Origin: Halictus rubicundus
Taxonomy: Eukaryota; Arthropoda; Insecta; Hymenoptera; Halictidae
Length of the DNA: 64,000 bases
Direction: 5' to 3'
Assembly: GCF_050948215.1 (NCBI RefSeq)
Contig: NW_027488578.1
Span: forward strand, 1,612,001-1,676,000
Shown here: one piece after another, positions 1 through 13,599 of the stretch
Layout: the number at the start of each line of letters is the position of its first letter
How positions within the stretch are numbered: position 1 is the stretch's first letter
The notes under the pieces: generated by a model
Databases searched by the model: none
What the model was told of the DNA's origin: nothing
What the model saw: the letters and a program-made list of their open reading frames with translations, nothing else
Program-made: the position numbers and the translations under genes

Positions 1-56
1 ATAGAGGATAGGATAGAGGATAGGATAGGATAGAGGATATGATAGAGGATAGGATA

Positions 57-3000
57 GACGATTGGACAGGATAGAGGATATTATAGGATAGAGGATATGA
101 TACGATAGCGGATAGGATATAATGGAGTATACGATAGTAATGAGGATAGGATAGCGTTGAGGATAGGATAGGATAGAGGATAGGATAGGATAGAGGATAG
201 GATAGGATAGAGGATAGGTTAGGATAGAGGATAGGATAGGATAGAGGATAGGATAGGATAGAGGATAGGATAGGATAGAGGATAGGATAGGATAGAGGAT
301 AGGATAGGATAGAGGATAGGATAGAGGATAGGATAGAGGATTGGATAGGATAGAGGATATGATAGGATAGCGGATAGGATATAATGGAGTATAGGATAGG
401 TATGAGGATAGGATAGGGTTCAGGATAGGATAGGATAGAGGATAGGATAGGATAGAGGATAGGTTAGGATAGAGGATAGGATAGGATAGAGGATAGGATA
501 GGATAGAGGATAGGATAGGATAGAGGATAGGATAGAATAGAGGATAGGATAGGATAGAGGATAGGATAGGATAGAGGATAGGATAGGATAGAGGATGGGA
601 TAGGATAGAGGATAGGATATAATGGAGTATAGGATAGGAATGAGGATAGGATAGGGTTGAGGATAGGATAGGATAGAGGTTAGGATAGTGTAGAGAATAG
701 GATAGGATAGAGGATAGGATAGGATAGAGGATAGGATAGGATAGAGGATAGGATAGGATAGAGGATAGGATAGGATAGAGGATAGGATAGGATAGAGGAT
801 AGGATAGGATACAGGATAGGATAGAGGATAGGATAGAGGATAGGATAGGATAGAGGATATGATAGAGGATAGGATAGACGATTGGACAGGATAGAGGATA
901 TTATAGGATAGAGGATATGATACGATAGCGGATAGGATATAATGGAGTATACGATAGTAATGAGGATAGGATAGCGTTGAGGATAGGATAGGATAGAGGA
1001 TAGGATAGGATAGAGGATAGGATAGGATAGAGGATAGGATAGGATAGAGGATAGGTTAGGATAGAGGATAGGATAGGATAGAGGATAGGATAGGATAGAG
1101 GATAGGATAGGATAGAGGATAGGATAGGATAGAGGATAGGATAGGATAGAGGATAGGATAGAGGATAGGATAGAGGATTGGATAGGATAGAGGATATGAT
1201 AGGATAGCGGATAGGATATAATGGAGTATAGGATAGGTATGAGGATAGGATAGGGTTCAGGATAGGATAGGATAGAGGATAGGATAGGATAGAGGATAGG
1301 TTAGGATAGAGGATAGGATAGGATAGAGGATAGGATAGGATAGAGGATAGGATAGGATAGAGGATAGGATAGAATAGAGGATAGGATAGGATAGAGGATA
1401 GGATAGGATAGAGGATAGGATAGGATAGAGGATGGGATAGGATAGAGGATAGGATATAATGGAGTATAGGATAGGAATGAGGATAGGATAGGGTTGAGGA
1501 TAGGATAGGATAGAGGTTAGGATAGTGTAGAGAATAGGATAGGATAGAGGATAGGATAGGATAGAGGATAGGATAGGATAGAGGATAGGATAGGATAGAG
1601 GATAGGATAGGATAGAGGATAGGATAGGATAGAGGATAGGATAGGATAGAGGATAGGATAGGATAGAGGATAGGATAGGATAGAGGATAGGATAGGATAG
1701 AGGATAGGATAGGATAGAGGATAGGATAGGATAGAGGATAGGATAGGAATGAGGATAGGATAGGGTTGAGGATAGGATAGGATAGAGGTTAGGATAGTGT
1801 AGAGAATAGGATAGGATAGAGGATAGGATAGGATAGAGGATAGGATAGGATAGAGGATAGGATAGGATAGAGGATAGGATAGGATAGAGGATAGGATAGG
1901 ATAGAGGATAGGATAGGATACAGGATAGGATAGAGGATAGGATAGAGGATAGGATAGGATAGAGGATATGATAGAGGATAGGATAGACGATTGGACAGGA
2001 TAGAGGATATTATAGGATAGAGGATATGATACGATAGCGGATAGGATATAATGGAGTATACGATAGTAATGAGGATAGGATAGCGTTGAGGATAGGATAG
2101 GATAGAGGATAGGATAGGATAGAGGATAGGATAGGATAGAGGATAGGTTAGGATAGAGGATAGGATAGGATAGAGGATAGGATAGGATAGAGGATAGGAT
2201 AGGATAGAGGATAGGATAGGATAGAGGATAGGATAGGATAGAGGATAGGATAGAGGATAGGATAGAGGATTGGATAGGATAGAGGATATGATAGGATAGC
2301 GGATAGGATATAATGGAGTATAGGATAGGTATGAGGATAGGATAGGGTTCAGGATAGGATAGGATAGAGGATAGGATAGGATAGAGGATAGGTTAGGATA
2401 GAGGATAGGATAGGATAGAGGATAGGATAGGATAGAGGATAGGATAGGATAGAGGATAGGATAGAATAGAGGATAGGATAGGATAGAGGATAGGATAGGA
2501 TAGAGGATAGGATAGGATAGAGGATGGGATAGGATAGAGGATAGGATATAATGGAGTATAGGATAGGAATGAGGATAGGATAGGGTTGAGGATAGGATAG
2601 GATAGAGGTTAGGATAGTGTAGAGAATAGGATAGGATAGAGGATAGGATAGGATAGAGGATAGGATAGGATAGAGGATAGGATAGGATAGAGGATAGGAT
2701 AGGATAGAGGATAGGATAGGATAGAGGATAGGATAGGATAGAGGATAGGATAGGATAGAGGATAGGATAGGATAGAGGATAGGATAGGATAGAGGATAGG
2801 ATAGGATAGAGGATAGGATAGGATAGAGGATAGGATAGGATAGAGGATAGGATAGGATAGAGGATAGGATAGGATAGAGGATAGGATAGGATAGAGGATA
2901 GGATAGGATAGAGGATAGGATAGGATAGAGGATAGGATAGGATAGAGGATAGGATAGGATAGAGGATAGGATATGATAGAGGATAGGATAGGATAGAGGA

Positions 3001-3600
3001 TAGGATAGGATAGAGGATAGGATAGGATAGAGGATAGGATAGGATAGAGGATAGGATAGGATAGAGGATAGGATAGAGGATAGGATAGAGGATAGGATAG
3101 GATAGAGGATATGATAGAGGATAGGATAGACGATTGGACAGGATAGAGGATATTATAGGATAGAGGATATGATACGATAGCGGATAGGATATAATGGAGT
3201 ATACGATAGGAATGAGGATAGGATAGCGTTGAGGATAGGATAGGATAGAGGATAGGATAGGATAGAGGATAGGATAGAGGATAGGATAGGATAGAGGATA
3301 GGTTAGGATAGAGGATAGGATAGGATAGAGGATAGGATAGGATAGAGGATAGGATAGGATAGAGGATAGGATAGGATAGAGGATAGGATAGGATAGAGGA
3401 TAGGATAGAGGATAGGATAGAGGATTGGATAGGATAGAGGATATGATAGGATAGCGGATAGGATAGAATAGAGGATAGGATAGGATAGAGGATAGGATAG
3501 GATAGAGGATAGGATAGGATAGGGGATGGGATAGGGTAGAGGATAGGATATAATGGAGTATAGGATAGGAATGAGGATAGGATAGGGTTGAGGATAGGAT
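57..3600. repeat. HOR blocks of about 0.82-1.14 kb, four copies
   Basis: The rare variant GACGATTGGACAGG occurs at 57, 877, 1986 and 3129, giving spacings of 820, 1109 and 1143 bp. Each is followed by the same ordered series of variants: GATATTATAGG, GATACGATAGCGG, TAATGGAGTATACG, then GCGTTGAGG. The order and spacing are conserved over hundreds of bases. This shows that the unit of amplification was a kilobase-scale block, with length differences from gain or loss of 17-mers. Confidence 0.85.
2639..2961. repeat. Uninterrupted run of 19 perfect 17-mers
   Basis: From 2639 to 2961 the sequence is GA+(GGATA)3 repeated 19 times without a mismatch. It is broken at about 2974 by an ATATGATA variant and then resumes. 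Such perfect runs suggest recent local expansion or homogenisation. Confidence 0.85.
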
Positions 3601-4040
3601 AGGATAGAGGTTAGGATAGTGTAGAGAATAGGATAGGATAGAGGATAGGATAGGATAGAGGATAGGATAGGATAGAGGATAGGATAGAGGATAGGATAGG
3701 ATAGAGGATAGGTTAGGATAGAGGATAGGATAGGATAGAGGATAGGATAGGAATGAGGATAGGATAGGGTTCAGGATAGGATAGGATAGAGGATAGGATA
3801 GGATAGAGGATAGGTTAGGATAGAGGACAGGATAGGATAGAGGATAGGATAGGATAGAGGATAGGATAGGATAGAGGATAGGATAGAATAGAGGATAGGA
3901 TAGGATAGAGGATAGGATAGGATAGAGGATAGGATAGGATAGGGGATGGGATAGGGTAGAGGATAGGATATAATGGAGTATAGGATAGGAATGAGGATAG
4001 GATAGGGTTGAGGATAGGATAGGATAGAGGTTAGGATAGT

Positions 4041-4450
4041 GTAGAGAATAGGATAGGATAGAGGATAGGATAGGATAGAGGATAGGATAGGATAGAGGAT
4101 AGGATAGGATAGAGGATAGGATAGGATAGAGGATAGGATAGGATAGAGGATAGGATAGGATAGAGGATAGGATAGGATAGAGGATAGGATAGGATAGAGG
4201 ATAGGATAGGATAGAGGATAGGATAGGATAGAGGATAGGATAGGATAGAGGATAGGATAGGATAGATGATAGGATAGGATAGAGGATAGGATAGGATAGA
4301 GGATAGGATAGGATAGAGGATAGGATAGGATAGAGGATAGGATAGGATAGAGGATAGGATAGGATAGAGGATAGGATAGGATAGAGGATAGGATAGGATA
4401 GAGGATAGGATAGGATAGAGGATAGGATAGGATAGAGGATAGGATAGGAT
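4041..4450. repeat. Near-perfect 17-mer run
   Basis: About 400 bp of regular 17-mers with a single visible substitution, GATAGATGATAGG near 4262. It is flanked on the left by the GTGTAGAGAATAGG variant and on the right by a GATTGAGG variant near 4448. Confidence 0.75.
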
Positions 4451-5629
4451 TGAGGATAGGATAGGATAGAGGATAGGATAGGATAGAGGACAGGATAGAG
4501 GATTGGTTAGTATAAAGGATAGGAGAGGATAGAGGATAGGACAGGATAGAGGATAGGATAGAGGATAGGATAGGATAGAGGATATGATAGAGGATAAGAT
4601 AGAGGATTGGATAGGATAGAGGATATTATAGGATAGAGGATATGATACGATAGCTGATAGCATATAATGGAGTATAGGATAGTAATGAGAATAGGATAGC
4701 GTTGAGGATAGGATAGGATAGAGGATAGGATAGGATAGAGGATAGGTTAGGATAGAGGATAGGATAGGATAGAGCATAGGATAGGATAGAGGATAGGATA
4801 GGATAGAGGATAGGATAGGATAGAGGATAGGATAGGATAGAGGATAGGATAGGATAGAGGATAGGATAGAGGATTGGATAGGATAGAGGATAGGATAGGA
4901 TAGAGGATACGATAGGGGATTGGATAGGATAGAGGATAGGAGACGATGGAGGATAGGATAGGATAGAGGATAGGATAGGATAGACGATTGGATAAGATAG
5001 AGGATAGGTTAGGATAGAGGATAGGATAGGATAGGATAGAGGATAGGATAGCGTTGAGGATAGGATAGGATAGAGGATAGGATAGGATAGAGGATAGGTT
5101 AGGATAGAGGATAGGATAGGATAGAGGATACGATAGGATAGAGGATAGGATAGGATAGAGGATAGGATAGGATAGAGGATAGGATAGAGGATAGGATAGG
5201 ATAGAGGATAGGATAGGATAGAGGATAGGATAGAGGATAGGATAGAGGATAGGATAGGATAGAGGATAGGATAGGGATAGAGGATAGGATAGAGGATAGT
5301 ATAGGATAGAGGATATGATAGAGGATAAGATAGAGGATTGGATAGGATAGAGGATATTATAGGATAGAGGATATGATACGATAGCTGATAGGATATAATG
5401 GAGTATAGGATAGTAATGAGGATAGGATAGCGTTGAGGATAGGATAGGATAGAGGATAGGATAGGATAGAGGATAGGTTAGGATAGAGGATAGGATAAGA
5501 TAGAGGATAGGATAGGATAGAGAATAGGATAGGATAGAGGATAGGATAGGATAGAGGATAGGATCGGATAGTGGATAGGATAGGATAGAGGATAGCATAG
5601 GATAGAGGATAGGATAGGATAGAGGATAG

Positions 5630-6720
5630 GATAGGGGATTGGATAGGACAGAGGATATGATAGGATAGAAGATAGGATAGGATAGAGGATATGATAGGAT
5701 AGAAGATAGGATAGGATAGAGGATAGGAGAGCATTGAGGATAGAATAGGATAGTGGATAGGATAGGATAGAACAGACTATAGAGGATAGGATAGAGAATA
5801 GGATAGGTTAGATGGTAGTATGGGATAGAGGATAGGATAGGATAGAGGATAGGATCGGATAGAGGATAGGATAGGGGATTGGGTAGTATAGGGGATAGGA
5901 TAGGATAAAGGATAGGATAGGGTAGTGGATAGGATAGAGACTAGGATAGGATAGAGGATAGGATCGGATAGAGGATAGGATAGGGGATTGGATAGGATAG
6001 AGGATAGGATCGGATAGAGGATAGGATAGGGGATTGGATAGGATAGAGGATAGGATAGGACACAGGATAGGATAGGATAGAGGATAGGATAGAGAATAGG
6101 ACAGGATAGAGGATAGGATAGGATAGAGGATAGGATCGGATAGAGGATAGGAAAGGGGATTGGATAGTATAGAGGATAGGATAGGATAGAGGATAGGATA
6201 GGATAGAGGATCGGATAGGATAGAGGATAGGATAGGGTAGAGGATAAGATAGAGAATAGGATAGGATAGAGGATAGGATAGGATAGAGGATAGGATCGGA
6301 TAGAGGATAGGATAGGATAGAGGATAGCATAGGATAGAGGATAGGATAGGATAGAGGATAGGATAGGGGATTGGATAGGACAGAGGATATGATAGGATAG
6401 AAGATAGGATAGGATAGAGGATATGATAGGATAGAAGATAGGATAGGATAGAGGATAGGAGAGCATTGAGGATAGAATAGGATAGTGGATACGATAGGAT
6501 AGAACAGACTATAGAGGATAGGATAGAGAATAGGATAGGTTAGATGGTAGTATGGGATAGAGGATAGGATAGGATAGAGGATAGGATCGGATAGAGGATA
6601 GGATAGGGGATTGGGTAGTATAGGGGATAGGATAGGATAAAGGATAGGATAGGGTAGAGGATAGGATAGAGACTAGGATAGGATAGAGGATAGGATCGGA
6701 TAGAGGATAGGATAGGGGAT
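5630..6720. repeat. Direct duplication at 732-bp offset
   Basis: The variant AACAGACTATAGAGG occurs at 5771 and again at 6503. In both copies the surrounding markers follow in the same order, including GAGAGCATTGAGG upstream and GGTTAGATGGTAGTATGGG downstream. The two copies are adjacent or nearly so. This marks the left edge of the diverged core sub-array. Confidence 0.75.
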
Positions 6721-7894
6721 TGGATAGTATAGAGGATAGGATAGGATAGAGAATAGTATAGGGTAGAGGATAGGATACGGTAGAGGATAGGATAGAGAAT
6801 AGGATAGGGTAGAGGATAGGATAGGATAGAGGATATTATAGGATTGAGGATTGGATAGGATAGAGGATACGACATTATAGAGGATAGGATAGGATTGAGG
6901 ATAGGATCGGATAGAGGATAGGATAGGGGATTGGATAGGATAGAGGATAGGATAGGACACAGGATAGGATAGGATAGAGGATATGATAGATGATTGGATA
7001 GGATAGAGGATACGATAGGATAGAGGAAATTATAGGATAGAGGATAGGATAGGATAGAGGATAGGATCGGATAGTGGATAGGATAGGGGATTGGGTAGCT
7101 TAGAGGATAGGATAGAATAGAGGATAGGATAGGGTAGAGGATAGGACAGGATAGAGAATCGTATAGGATATATGATATTATAGGATAGAGGATAGGATAG
7201 GATAGAGGATAGGATGGGACAGAGGATAGGATACAGGATTGGATAGGGTAGAGGATAGGATAGGATAGAGGATATTATAGGATAGAGGATTGGATAGGAT
7301 GGAGGATACGATATTATAGAGGATAGGATAGGATAGGGGATAGGATCGGATAGAGGATAGGATAGGATAGCGGATAGGATAGGACGGAGTATAGGATAGG
7401 GGATTGGATAGGATAGAGGATAGGATAGGATTGAGGATAGGATAGGTTAGTGGATAGAATAGGATAGTGGATAGGATAGGATAGAACAGACGATAGAGGA
7501 TAGGATAGAGAATAGGATAGGTTAGATGATGGTATAGGATATAGGATAGGATAGGATAGAGGATAGGATAGGATAGAGGATAGGATAGGATAGAGGATAG
7601 GATCGGATAGAGGATAGGATAGGATAGAGGATAGTATAGGATAGATGTTATTATAGGATAGAGGATAGGATAGGATAGAGGATAGGATCGGATAGAGGAT
7701 AGGATAGGTGATTGCATAGGATAGAGGATAGGATAGGATTGAGGATAGGATGGGATAGAGGATAGGATACGATAGAGGATAGTATAGGATAGAGGATAGG
7801 ATAGGATAGAGAATAGTATGGGCTAGATGATATTATAGGATAGAGGATAGGATCGTATAGAGAATAGGATAGGTGATTGGATAGGATAGAGGAT

Positions 7895-10800
7895 AGGATA
7901 GGGTTGATGATAGGATAGAGAATAGGATAGGACGGAGGATAGGATAGAGGAGAGGATAGAGGATAGGATAGAGGATAGGATAGAAGATTGGATAGGATAG
8001 AGGATAGGATAGGATAGCGGATAGGGTAGGATGGAGTATAGGATAGTATTGAGGATAGGATAGTGTTGAGTTCTAGGATAGGATAGAGGATAGGATAGAG
8101 GATATGATAGAGGATTGGATAGGATAGAGGCTATAATCGGATAGAATATAGGATAGGGGATTGGGTAGTATTGAGGATAGGATAGTATAGAGGATAGGAT
8201 AGGGTAGAGGATAGGATAGAGAATAGTATAGGATAGAGGATAGGATAGGATAGGATAGAGGATATGAGAGGATTGAGGATAGGATAGGATAGTGGATAGG
8301 ATAGGATAGAGGATTGGATAGGGGATTGGATAGGATAGAGGATAGGATCGGATAGAGGATAGGATAGGGGATTGGATAGGATAGAGGATACGATAGGATA
8401 GAGGAAATTATAGGATAGAGGATAGGATAGGATAGAGGATAGGATCGGATAGAGGATATTATAGGGGATTGGATAGGATAGAGGATACGATAGGATAGAG
8501 GAAATTATAGGATAGAGGATAGGATAGGATAGAGGATAGGATCGGATAGTGGATAGAATAGGGGATTGGGTAGCTTAGAGGATAGGATAGGATAGAGGAT
8601 AGGATAGGGTAGAGGATAGGACAGGATAGAGAATCGTATAGGATATATGATATTATAGGATAGAGGATAGGATAGGATAGAGGATAGGATGGGACAGAGG
8701 ATAGGATAGAGGATTGGATAGGGTAGAGGATAGGATAGGATAGAGGATAGGATCGGATAGAGGATAGGATAGGGGATTGGATAGGATTGAGGATAGGATA
8801 GGATAGCGGATAGGGTAGGATAGAGTATAGGATAGGATTGAGGATAGGAAAGGGTTGAGTTCTAGGATAGGATAGAGTATAGGATAGAGGATAGGATAGA
8901 GGATTGGATAGGATAGAGGATATTATAGGATAGAGGATAGGATCGGATAGAGGATAGGATAGGGGATTGGGTAGTATAGAGGATAGGATAGGATAAAGGA
9001 TAGGATAGGGTAGAGGATAGGATAGAGACTAGGATAGGATAGAGGATAGGATAGGATAGCGGATAGGGTAGGATAGAGTATAGGATAGGATAGAGGATAG
9101 GATAGGATAGAGGATAGGATAGGATAGAGGATAGGATAGGATAGAGGATAGGATAGGATAGAGGATAGGATAGGGTAGAGGGTAGGATAGGATGGGATAG
9201 AGGATAGGATAGGGTAGAGAATAGGATAGGATTGAGGATAGTATAGGATAGAGGATAAGATAGGATAGAGAATCGTATAGGATAGATGATAATATATGAT
9301 AGAGGATAGGATAGGATACAGGATAGGATCGGATAGAGGATAGGATCGGATAGAGGATAGGATAGAGGATACGATAGAGGATAGGATAGAGGATAGGATA
9401 GAAGATTGGATAGGATAGAGGATACGATAGGATAGACGATAAGACAGGGTAGAGGATAGGATAGAGAATAGGATAGGATAGATGATAAGATATGCTAGAG
9501 GATAGGATAGGATAGAGGATAGGATAGGATACAGGATAGGATAGGATAGAGCAGACCATAGAGGATATGATAGGATACAGGATAAGATAGGATAGCGGAT
9601 AGGATAGGACGGAGGATAGGATAGGGGATTCAATAGGATAGAGGATAGGATAGGATAGAGGATAGGATAGGATAGCGGATAGGATAAAATGGAGTATAGG
9701 ATAGGGTAGATTATAGGATACAGAATAGGATAGGATAGTATAGAGAATAGTATTCGATAGCTGATATTATAGGATAGAGGATAGGATAGGGTAGAAGATA
9801 GGATAGAGAATAGGATAGGATAGAGGATAGGATCGGATAGTGGATAGGATACGATAGAGGATAGGATAGAGGATAGGATAGAGGATTGGATAGGATAGAG
9901 GATATTATAGGCTAGAGGATAGGATAGGATACAAGATACGATAGGATAGAGGATAGGTGAGGATTGAGGATAGGATAGGATAGATGACATTATAGGATAC
10001 AAGATAGGATAGGATGGAGGATAGGATAGGGTAGAGTATAGGATACAGAATAGGATAGGATAGAGGATAGGATAGGGTAAGGGATAGAATTGGATAGAGG
10101 ATAGGATACGATAGAGGATAGGATAGGATAGAGAATAGTATAGGATAGATGATATTATAGGATAGAGGATAGGATAGGGTAGAGGATAGGATCGGATAGA
10201 GGATAGGATAGGTGATTGGATAGGATAGAGGATAGGAGACGATAGAGGATGGTATAGGATAGAGGATAAGATAGGATAGAGAATAGGATAGGATAGAGGA
10301 TAGGATAGGATAGAGGATAGGATCGGATAGAGGATAGGATAGGATAGAGGATAGGATAGGATAGAGGATAGGATAGGATAGAGGATAGGATAGGGGATTG
10401 GATAGGATAGAGGATATGATAGGATAGAGGATAGGATAGGGTTGATGATAGGATAGAGAATAGGATAGAACGGAGGATAGGATAGAGGAGAGGATGGAGG
10501 ATAGGATAGAGGATAGGATAGAAGATTGGATAGGATAGAGGATAGGATAGGATAGCGGATAGGGTAGGATGGAGTATAGGATAGTATTGAGGATAGGATA
10601 GTGTTGAGTTCTAGGATAGGATAGAGGATAGGATAGAGGATATGATAGAGGATTGGATAGGATAGAGGCTATAATCGGATAGAATATAGGATAGGGGATT
10701 GGGTAGTATTGAGGATAGGATAGTATAGAGGATAGGATAGGGTAGAGGATAGGATAGAGAATAGTATAGGATAGAGGATAGGATAGGATAGGATAGAGGA

Positions 10801-12970
10801 TATGAGAGGATTGAGGATAGGATAGGATAGTGGATAGGATAGGATAGAGGATTGGATAGGGGATTGGATAGGATAGAGGATAGGATCGGATAGAGGATAG
10901 GATAGGGGATTGGATAGGATAGAGGATACGATAGGATAGAGGAAATTATAGGATAGAGGATAGGATAGGATAGAGGATAGGATCGGATAGAGGATATTAT
11001 AGGGGATTGGATAGGATAGAGGATACGATAGGATAGAGGAAATTATAGGATAGAGGATAGGATAGGATAGAGGATAGGATCGGATAGTGGATAGGATAGG
11101 GGATTGGGTAGCTTAGAGGATAGGATAGGATAGAGGATAGGATAGGGTAGAGGATAGGACAGGATAGAGAATCGTATAGGATATATGATATTATAGGATA
11201 GAGGATAGGATAGGATAGAGGATAGGATATGACAGAGGATAGGATAGAGGATTGGATAGGGTAGAGGATAGGATAGGATAGAGGATAGGATCGGATAGAG
11301 GATAGGATAGGGGATTGGATAGGATTGAGGATAGGATAGGATAGCGGATAGGGTAGGATAGAGTATAGGATAGGATTGAGGATAGGAAAGGGTTGAGTTC
11401 TAGGATAGGATAGAGTATAGGATAGAGGATAGGATAGAGGATTGGATAGGATAGACGATATTATAGGATAGAGGATAGGATCGGATAGAGGATAGGATAG
11501 GGGATTGGGTAGTATAGAGGATAGGATAGGATAAAGGATAGGATAGGGTAGAGGATAGGATAGAGACTAGGATAGGATAGAGGATAGGATCGGATAGAGG
11601 GTAGGATAGAGGATAGGATAGGTTAGAGGATAGGATAGGATAGAGGATAGGATAGGATAGAGGATAGGATAGGATAGAGGATAGGATAGGATAGAGGATA
11701 GGATAGGATAGAGGATAGGATAGGGTAGAGGGTAGGATAGGATGGGATAGAGGATAGGATAGGGTAGAGAATAGGATAGGATTGAGGATAGTATAGGATA
11801 GAGGATAAGATAGGATAGAGAATCGTATAGGATAGATGATAATATAGGATAGAGGATAGGATAGGATACAGGATAGGATCGGATAGAGGATAGGATCGGA
11901 TAGAGGATAGGATAGAGGATACGATAGAGGATAGGATAGAGGATAGGATAGAAGATTGGATAGGATAGAGGATACGATAGGATAGACGATAAGATAGGGT
12001 AGAGGATAGGATAGAGGATAGGATAGGATAGAGCAGACCATAGAGGATATGATAGGATACAGGATAGGATAGGATAGCGGATAGGATAGGACGGAGGATA
12101 GGATAGGGGATTCAATAGGATAGAGGATAGGATAGGATAGAGGATAGGATAGGATAGCGGATAGTATAAAATGGAGTATAGGATAGGGTAGATTATAGGA
12201 TACAGAATAGGATAGGATAGTATAGAGAATAGTATTCGATAGCTGATATTATAGGATAGAGGATAGGATAGGGTAGAAGATAGGATAGAGAATAGGATAG
12301 GATAGAGGATAGGATAGGGTAGAAGATAGGATAGAGAATAGGATAGGACAGAGGATAGGATAGGATAGAGGATAGGATCGGATAGTGGATAGGATACGAT
12401 AGAGGATAGGATAGAGGATAGGATAGAGGATTGGATAGGATAGAGGATATTATAGGCTAGAGGATAGGATAGGATACAAGATACGATAGGATAGAGGATA
12501 GGTGAGGATTGAGGATAGGATAGGATAGATGACATTATAGGATACAAGATAGGATAGGATGGAGGATAGGATAGGGTAGAGTATAGGATACAGAATAGGA
12601 TAGGATAGAGGATAGGATAGGGTAAGGGATAGAATTGGATAGAGGATAGGATACGATAGAGGATAGGATAGGATAGAGAATAGTATAGGATAGATGATAT
12701 TATAGGATAGAGGATAGGATAGGGTAGAGGAAAGGATCGGATAGAGGATAGGATAGGTGATTGGATAGGATAGAGGATAGGAGACGATAGAGGATGGTAT
12801 AGGATAGAGGATAAGATAGGATAGAGAATAGGATAGGATAGAGGATAGGATAGGATAGAGGATAGGATCGGATAGAGGATAGGATAGGATAGCGGATAGG
12901 ATAGGATAGAGGATAGGATAGGATAGAGGATAGGATAGGGGATTGGATAGGATAGAGGATATGATAGGAT
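7895..12970. repeat. 2,538-bp tandem duplication (two adjacent copies)
   Basis: GGGTTGATGATAGG is at 7901 and 10439. The rare GTTCTAGG variant is at 8070 and 8859 in copy 1, and at 10608 and 11397 in copy 2. All are offset by exactly 2,538 bp. The AAAATGGAGTATA variant (9686 versus 12168) is offset by 2,482, so copy 2 has lost about 56 bp in between. Copy 2 starts where copy 1 ends (about 10,433), so this is a head-to-tail duplication. Confidence 0.85.
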
Positions 12971-13599
12971 AGAGGATAGGATCGGATAGAGGATAGGATA
13001 GGGGATTGGATAGAATAGAGGATAGGATAGGACACAGGATAGGATAGGATAGAGGATATGATAGAGGATTGGATAGGATAGAGGATACGATATTATAGAG
13101 GATAGGATAGGATAGAGGATATAATAGGGGATTGGATAGGATGGAGGATAGGATAGGACACAGGATAGGATAGGATAGAGGATAGGATAGAGAATAGGAC
13201 AGGATAGAGGATAGGATAGGATAGAGGATAGGATCGGATAGAGGATAGGATAGGGGATTGGATAGTATAGAGGATAGGATAGGATAGAGGATAGGATAGG
13301 ATAGAGGATCGGATAGGATAGAGGATAGGATAGGATAGAGGATAGGATAGGATAGTGGATAGGGTAGGATAGAGGATAGGATAGGGTTGAGGATAGGATA
13401 GGATTGAGGATAGGATAGGATAGTGGATAGGATAGGGGATTGGATAGGATAGAGGATAGGATAGGATAGGATAGAGAATAGTATAGGATAGATGATACTA
13501 TAGGATAGAGGATAGGATAGGATAAAGGATAGGATCGGATAGAGGATAGGATAGGGGATTGGATAGGATAGAGGATAGGATAGGCTAGATGATAAGATA

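Larger units (their letters stand above)
1..5600. repeat. Left flank sub-array with TAATGGAGTAT marker
   Basis: This zone has mostly regular 17-mers, interrupted every few hundred bases by the marker TAATGGAGTAT followed by an AATGAGG and a GCGTTGAGG or GGGTTGAGG variant. The marker occurs near 110, 370, 620, 940, 1210, 1450, 2040, 2300, 2540, 3190, 3540, 3960, 4660 and 5390. It then becomes rare or degenerate until about 48.7 kb. This zone therefore belongs to the same subfamily as the right flank, not the core. Confidence 0.85.
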
